DNA from: Macquaria australasica
Taxonomy: Eukaryota; Chordata; Actinopteri; Centrarchiformes; Percichthyidae
Assembly: GCA_005408345.1 (NCBI GenBank)
Contig: SEMN01000306.1
Location: forward strand, 310,001-374,000
Reading direction: 5' to 3'
Length of the DNA stretch: 64,000 nt
The translations under genes and the position numbers were made by a program. Shown one piece after another: positions 37,201 to 43,200 of the stretch. Under the pieces are notes generated by a model. It saw only the letters and a program-made list of their open reading frames with translations, was not told the origin of the DNA and searched no databases. Each line of letters starts with the position of its first letter. Positions within the stretch are counted from its first letter, which is position 1.

Positions 37201-40200
37201 CTCAGAAAGGCCACAGGTGGGAACAACTGAGTTGGGGCTATACTTTTCAATAAAATGGCAATTGTGTGACAAAATAATGACATTCATCTATTGTTTTCAA
37301 ATTGCACGTGGTTTCTTCAAAACGTAATTATATAGTATTACAAATTTGTGTCCCTGTCCAGACCCTGAGGGAATACACCAGTGATGACATGAATGTTGCC
37401 CCTGGTGATCGGGTGTGGGTTCGTGGCTGGTTTCCCATTCTGTTTGAGCTCTCTTGTATCATCAATCGCTGCAAGCTGGATGTCCGCACCAGGTAGAAAA
37501 ACAGCTCAGCATGTAGCTCAAACGGTCACTTCACTGTGGGTGCAGTTCACTTTTTATCACACTTTCAACTTCACCTTTCCACTCCAGTGACGTGCCCTCC
37601 AAAACGTCTGGTCTCCCCTAGTGCTTCACCTGCCCCTATGTGTTGCAAAGACAAAAAATCTAAAAAGAAACTAAATAGGATGTCAAATTGAAGCATGACT
37701 GGATAAAAACACTGAAAGGTAACAGAACCCAATTCTGCTGAGCCTCTGCTACATTATAGACTTAAGAGAAAGTTAACATGCAGATTTAGTTATTGTAGGT
37801 ATAACTTATTATAGACATGAAACCTGAGATGATTAGTTGAGTAATCAATTAGCATGATCGACATTAATCTGCAACAATTGTGATGATTTAATTATGTCAT
37901 TCGTTTAATCATGTAAAAATGTCAAATATTTGCTGTGTCCATCTGGTCCTTAAATGTGAGGATTTTCTTCTTTTCTGTGTTTTATAATGTTAGAAATTGA
38001 ATATCTTTGGGGTTTTGGTTGGTTGGTCGACATTTGAAAATATCACTTTGGGCTTTGAGAACTTGTTTGGCATTTTTCACTATTTTGTAGACTTTTCATT
38101 GGCTAAATGTTGACACATTAATCAATATTGAAAATCGTTAGTGCCTTACATTTTTCTAAAATACTAAGTACATTCACCCATTTCTCCTCCATCTATTTCC
38201 TGTAATAAAACGTTTTTTTAAACTATGGAGTCTTAGAGCGCCTTGGTAGCCCAATGGTTACAGCTCATGCCATATAACCGGCGACCTCTGTTGCATGTCA
38301 TACCCCTCTCTCTCCCCCCATTTCCTGTCTGCCTCTTCACCTCACTCTGTCCAATGAAGGTGAATAAATGCCCAAAATATTTTAAAAAAAACTGTGGTTG
38401 AGTCTTAAGTATATAATATCATCTGGTAAGCTGTTCCAAATTTTGTACCCGGCACATTGAAAGAATTTAAATCCAATTTGAATTTTGATTGAATTTTGAC
38501 TATGCCAAGGTGTTAAACCTTATATTGGTCTCTAGTACTCTCAAACACCTGTAAATAGCTTGGTACCTGGTCATTTAGGCACTTATATACATAACTTGCT
38601 GCTAAATACTGAACTCTATTATCAATGTTTAACCAAACTGAATAAAATACCATTGAAAGAAGCAGGACTAAAGCCTCTCACTTATATTGTAGTGCTGGTA
38701 ATCCCATATTGTGTCCTCCTTGTTCCTGCTGGCTGCAGAGCTGTGCAGCAACAAGACTGATGCGTGAACTGTTTGTGTTTGCTCCCTACAGAGGTCTCAC
38801 AGTCATGTTTGAGATCATGAAGAGTTATGGTCACACCTTCGAGAAGCATTGGTGGCACGACCTCTTCAGAATCGTCTTCCGCATCTTTGACAACATGAAG
38901 CTCCCTGAGCAGCAGACAGAGGTCAGAGGTCACTGGGAGCAGGCCGTCAAGTCCCATGATGACATGTTTTGACCTTAAAAACTGTCAATAATTTATGTAC
39001 ACATACAGAATGAAAAGAGGGATTTTTTTTGAAAAACTTATTGCATCTGCTCGTGTTTGTTTCTTGTCTGCTTCCAGAAAACCGAGTGGATGACGACAAC
39101 ATGTAACCACGCGCTGTATGCCATCTGTGACGTGTTCACCCAGTTTTACGAGCCTCTCAGTGAAATCCTGCTGGCTGACATTTTCACACAGCTACAGTGG
39201 TGTGTCAGGCAAGGTGGGTGTCCAAATTGATGCAGACGGGTAAAGCCGAACACTCATAATACTCACCTGTCCACACAAAGAGCAAATAAGAGGTAGCACC
39301 CACTACGCTATGTCAGATTTTACAAACTAGATATCTTGGCACTGCGTTTAACAGCTCGCTTGCAGTAAGGGACATTAGTAAGGCTGTGCAAAAATTATTC
39401 GGACTGAAACATGTTAAAAAAAAAAAAGCATGACCCTCCCTGTTATTCATATTTTCTTTGGACCCTCTTCTTTATGTAGAAAAAAATTCCAACACCCTCC
39501 CTCCAAAATCTCAAAATAACATTTTACAGTTTGTTTCACCATTAGTAACTAAAAGTGCATATATTTAGGGCTGTACCTGACTCAGAATTTTGTCAGTCAA
39601 ATCGGATTTGGATGTTCATTACAAATATTCGACTATTTTTTTTCATATAAACTATCAAACAACGCTTTATTTAACTGCCAGATTTTTCAGAGTGACAGCG
39701 GCATTCACGTAATATAGTAAACAAGCCAAGTTAGCCCTCCGAGCTAATGCGTGCTAACTATGCTAACGACACTAGATCTCACACAAAAGCCAGAGACTCT
39801 GTCGTATTAAGTTGCTGTGAGCTGTAAGTTCACCACTTCTAAGCAGAAGGCGGAAGATAACGTTATCTTGGACCCTGACCGGGCGAGGCCTCTCTTCCTC
39901 TGGGCAACTGCTCGAATTGAAGAATCTCATTCGACTGAGGGCTCTCTGACTTATGATTTGAATCTTCGACCTTCAGGGGGCAGCCCTAAAGTAATTTAAG
40001 ATGGTGTTCTCTTATTTAAACCTTAACATGTTAATGGAACAATAACTTTCACATAGCCACTTAATCACACATTAGAAGTTGAATTATCTATTTGTCAAAG
40101 TTAACTTAATAACATGGCCGAACATTCCAGCTACTCTACTTTTCAAACCAACAGCTATTAAACAACCTGTTATCATCACTTTTATTGAATGAGGGACAGG

Positions 40201-43200
40201 GGCCAGCTTCGAGTCTGCTGAGGGACTGAAGCTCTGCAATTTATGTTGTCCCACCCCAGATTCCAAATAATAATTATTTTTTATAATATTTTTTCATATC
40301 TTATTGTCAATTTTATATTTGATATTTATGCTTCTTGACTTGAAGTACTTGCTTTATCTTTCTTTATATTTTCTACTTACTATGTTTATTGTTATGCACC
40401 AACATACCAAGGTGAATTCCTTTTATGTGAAAACCTACTTGGCAATAAACCTGATTCTGATATAGTTAGATCAGATGATGTTGTAGCCTGATATGTATCA
40501 GAATAAATAAAATAAACTGTAAATCTTGGACGAGTAAAAAAAAAAAAAAAAAATTAAAAGACCCTTCCTTCCCTTCTCAAAAAAGTCAAGACTTCCCTCC
40601 CCTCTGACAAGTTCACAGTATTTGTGTGTGGCAGATGTGTTTTGAGGTTGTTACCTTTCCTCTACAGACAACGAGCAGCTGGCTCGGTCGGGGACGAACT
40701 GTCTGGAGAACCTGGTGATCCTGAACGGGGAGAAGTTCAGCCCCGAGGTCTGGAACATCACCTGCTCCTGTATGCTGGAGATCTTCCAAAACACCAGCCC
40801 TCACGTGTAAGTCCTGAACCACTGTACTGTCGATCACAGTTGAGGTCAGTTTAGTTTCAGTTCACTTCTCACCAAATTTATAAAAATCAGCATTTCATGG
40901 GTTGAAAATGGCTCAAAACACCATCTACTGTTTTAAATAAGCCCTGAACCTGCGAGGCCAATGCTGACGTAGAGTCAACCGGTTAGGATCTGTCTATGTT
41001 AGGAAATTTATATAAAAATAGACTCCGTGTCAGTCAGTCTCCCCCGTGTCACCTGACCCACACACTACATAGCCACGAGGCCACATCTCCTACAGTTGTT
41101 GTTCCATCACTCGTTGCAGTTTGTAAATTTGCTGGGAGAGAGGGTTCCAGCAGAATTTGAGGGTGGAGTTACACTTAATCATCACTGTTTTGACGACCAA
41201 ACGCACAGCTGTCTCAGCAGGAAGTTGATGGGGAATTTTAGGGATTAAGGCTCATGTGCTTTAAAGGTTATTGTGCTTTAGTGCTGTGACCGGATGTAAG
41301 CTACAACAACACCTGATTCCTGATCTGCCATTCTGTTTGCTTTTCACCTCAGTTTGTTGACTTGGCGACCTGCTGGACAGGAAGAGGAAACTACAGATGG
41401 CAAGCATTTTGTAAGAACTTAAACAAATACTCTAACTTAACAATAATTACAGTATGTGCAACAGCGCTTCATACTTATGTACTGCTTTCAGCCAATGAAA
41501 GGACTGTTATATTTCCTACTAATGTATCCACCATGTCTAACCTGTGCATGTCCATGCTGTATGCATCCAGGATGCTGATTTTGACAGCCAGTCCCAGAGC
41601 AGCTATGACAGAGCTCTGTCTGAGAGAGGACACAGCCAGATGTCCAGCGACGACACCTGGAAGGGCAAGTCCAATGCTAGTGAGTACACGGCATTCACAA
41701 GCACACACACACACACAGATTCATAACCACTGCAAACTCGAGTTCAAACAGCCATTGTTGTTTTTTGTCCCTCTTCAAAGTCAGTTTTACACCTCTTTGT
41801 TTTTTCTGTTCTTCAGGAGTTTCAGACCAGAAGCTGTTTGCAGGGCTGCTGATTAAATGCGTTGTACAGCTTGAACTAATTCAGACCATAGACAACATTG
41901 TCTTCTACCCAGCAACCAGCAAGAAGGAAGATGCTGAGAACATGGCTGCTGCACAGGTAGGTTACAACAGCTTACTATATTGATGGATTTTATCCCAACA
42001 TTGCTCTTAATTTTCTTAAAGGGTAACTCTAAATGACTAATAGGAATTGGTCCAGTAGATCACCTCAGCTGGCAGCCGCAAAACAGGCTGCAATGGCTGC
42101 GACGTAATCCTTGTGGGCAACTGCGCACGTCAAAGTGAAGTGTTAGTCATTTAGACCTCAAAATATGTAAAAATAGAGCCCACATTTAAATATACTGGAG
42201 TTACCCTTTAAGTGTGACAGTTGAAACGGTGAAAAACAGGAACAAAGATAAGGGCTGTGAAAGCTGATATATTGCTCTGAACCTTATATTGTATTGTATG
42301 GGGAAGTGCTCATGCTTTGATCAAATATCTGTGTCAGTGTAATCTTAAATTGTCAGATATTCTTAGTTGTCTAAAACTGTCCTCCCATCAGCGAGACGCT
42401 CTGGAAGAGTCGGAGGCTGAGGGAGGCGAGGCGGGTCAAGATCAGGGTATGTACAGACACATGACTTCTGCACACCTCTTCAAGCTGCTGGACTGTCTGC
42501 TGGAGTCACACACCTTCGCCAAGGACTTCAACTCCAACAACGAACAGAGGACAGCACTCTGGAGGGCAGGTAAATAGAAAGGGATATCATTTTCTGATAC
42601 ATGACTTTTCCTATCTTTTGCACTTGTATATATGTGACGTACAGGAGAATGTTTTTTAGAATGAGGTCCTATTGTCTAACCTCACACCTTAAAAAGTCCA
42701 TAATGAGGCATAACGTATAATCATAGTTTACAAGGTCATCTAAAATGTGTAGTCGGTGTAAATTAAAAGTCTGTGTCACAAACGTGTTGTTGGCTGGATT
42801 CAACCTGAAAACTTTGAATTGTTGGACAACCTCTGTGCTGAGAGATTATCTGGTAGGTCTAACGTTTTAGAATTGCATTATAACACTGAAGATGTCTTAA
42901 AAGTCTTCACTTTTACTACCTACCTTTGCACATTCTGCCCTTCATCTGTTGTTTAGTGTTTTCTTCTGCATTTTCTTCCTCGATCAGAGAGTTGACAGTG
43001 GAGAAATGACAGGAAATAAGGGAAGAGCGTTAGAATGACATGCATCAAAGGTCCCTGGCTAGACTCAGACAGGGGGCATTGTGGTTCTTTGATGGCGCCT
43101 TAAACCCCCAGGCCACCCCAATATTATTTTTTTATGATTTCTAGAGATACAGAAAGGAACTGAGGGGAGAGAGAGGGGTATGACATGCAACGAAGGCCAG

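Noticed and set aside
38235..38390. Functional tRNA gene
   Set aside because: The A-box-like head continues into a SINE body and A-rich tail, the B box is degenerate, and no cloverleaf is evident.
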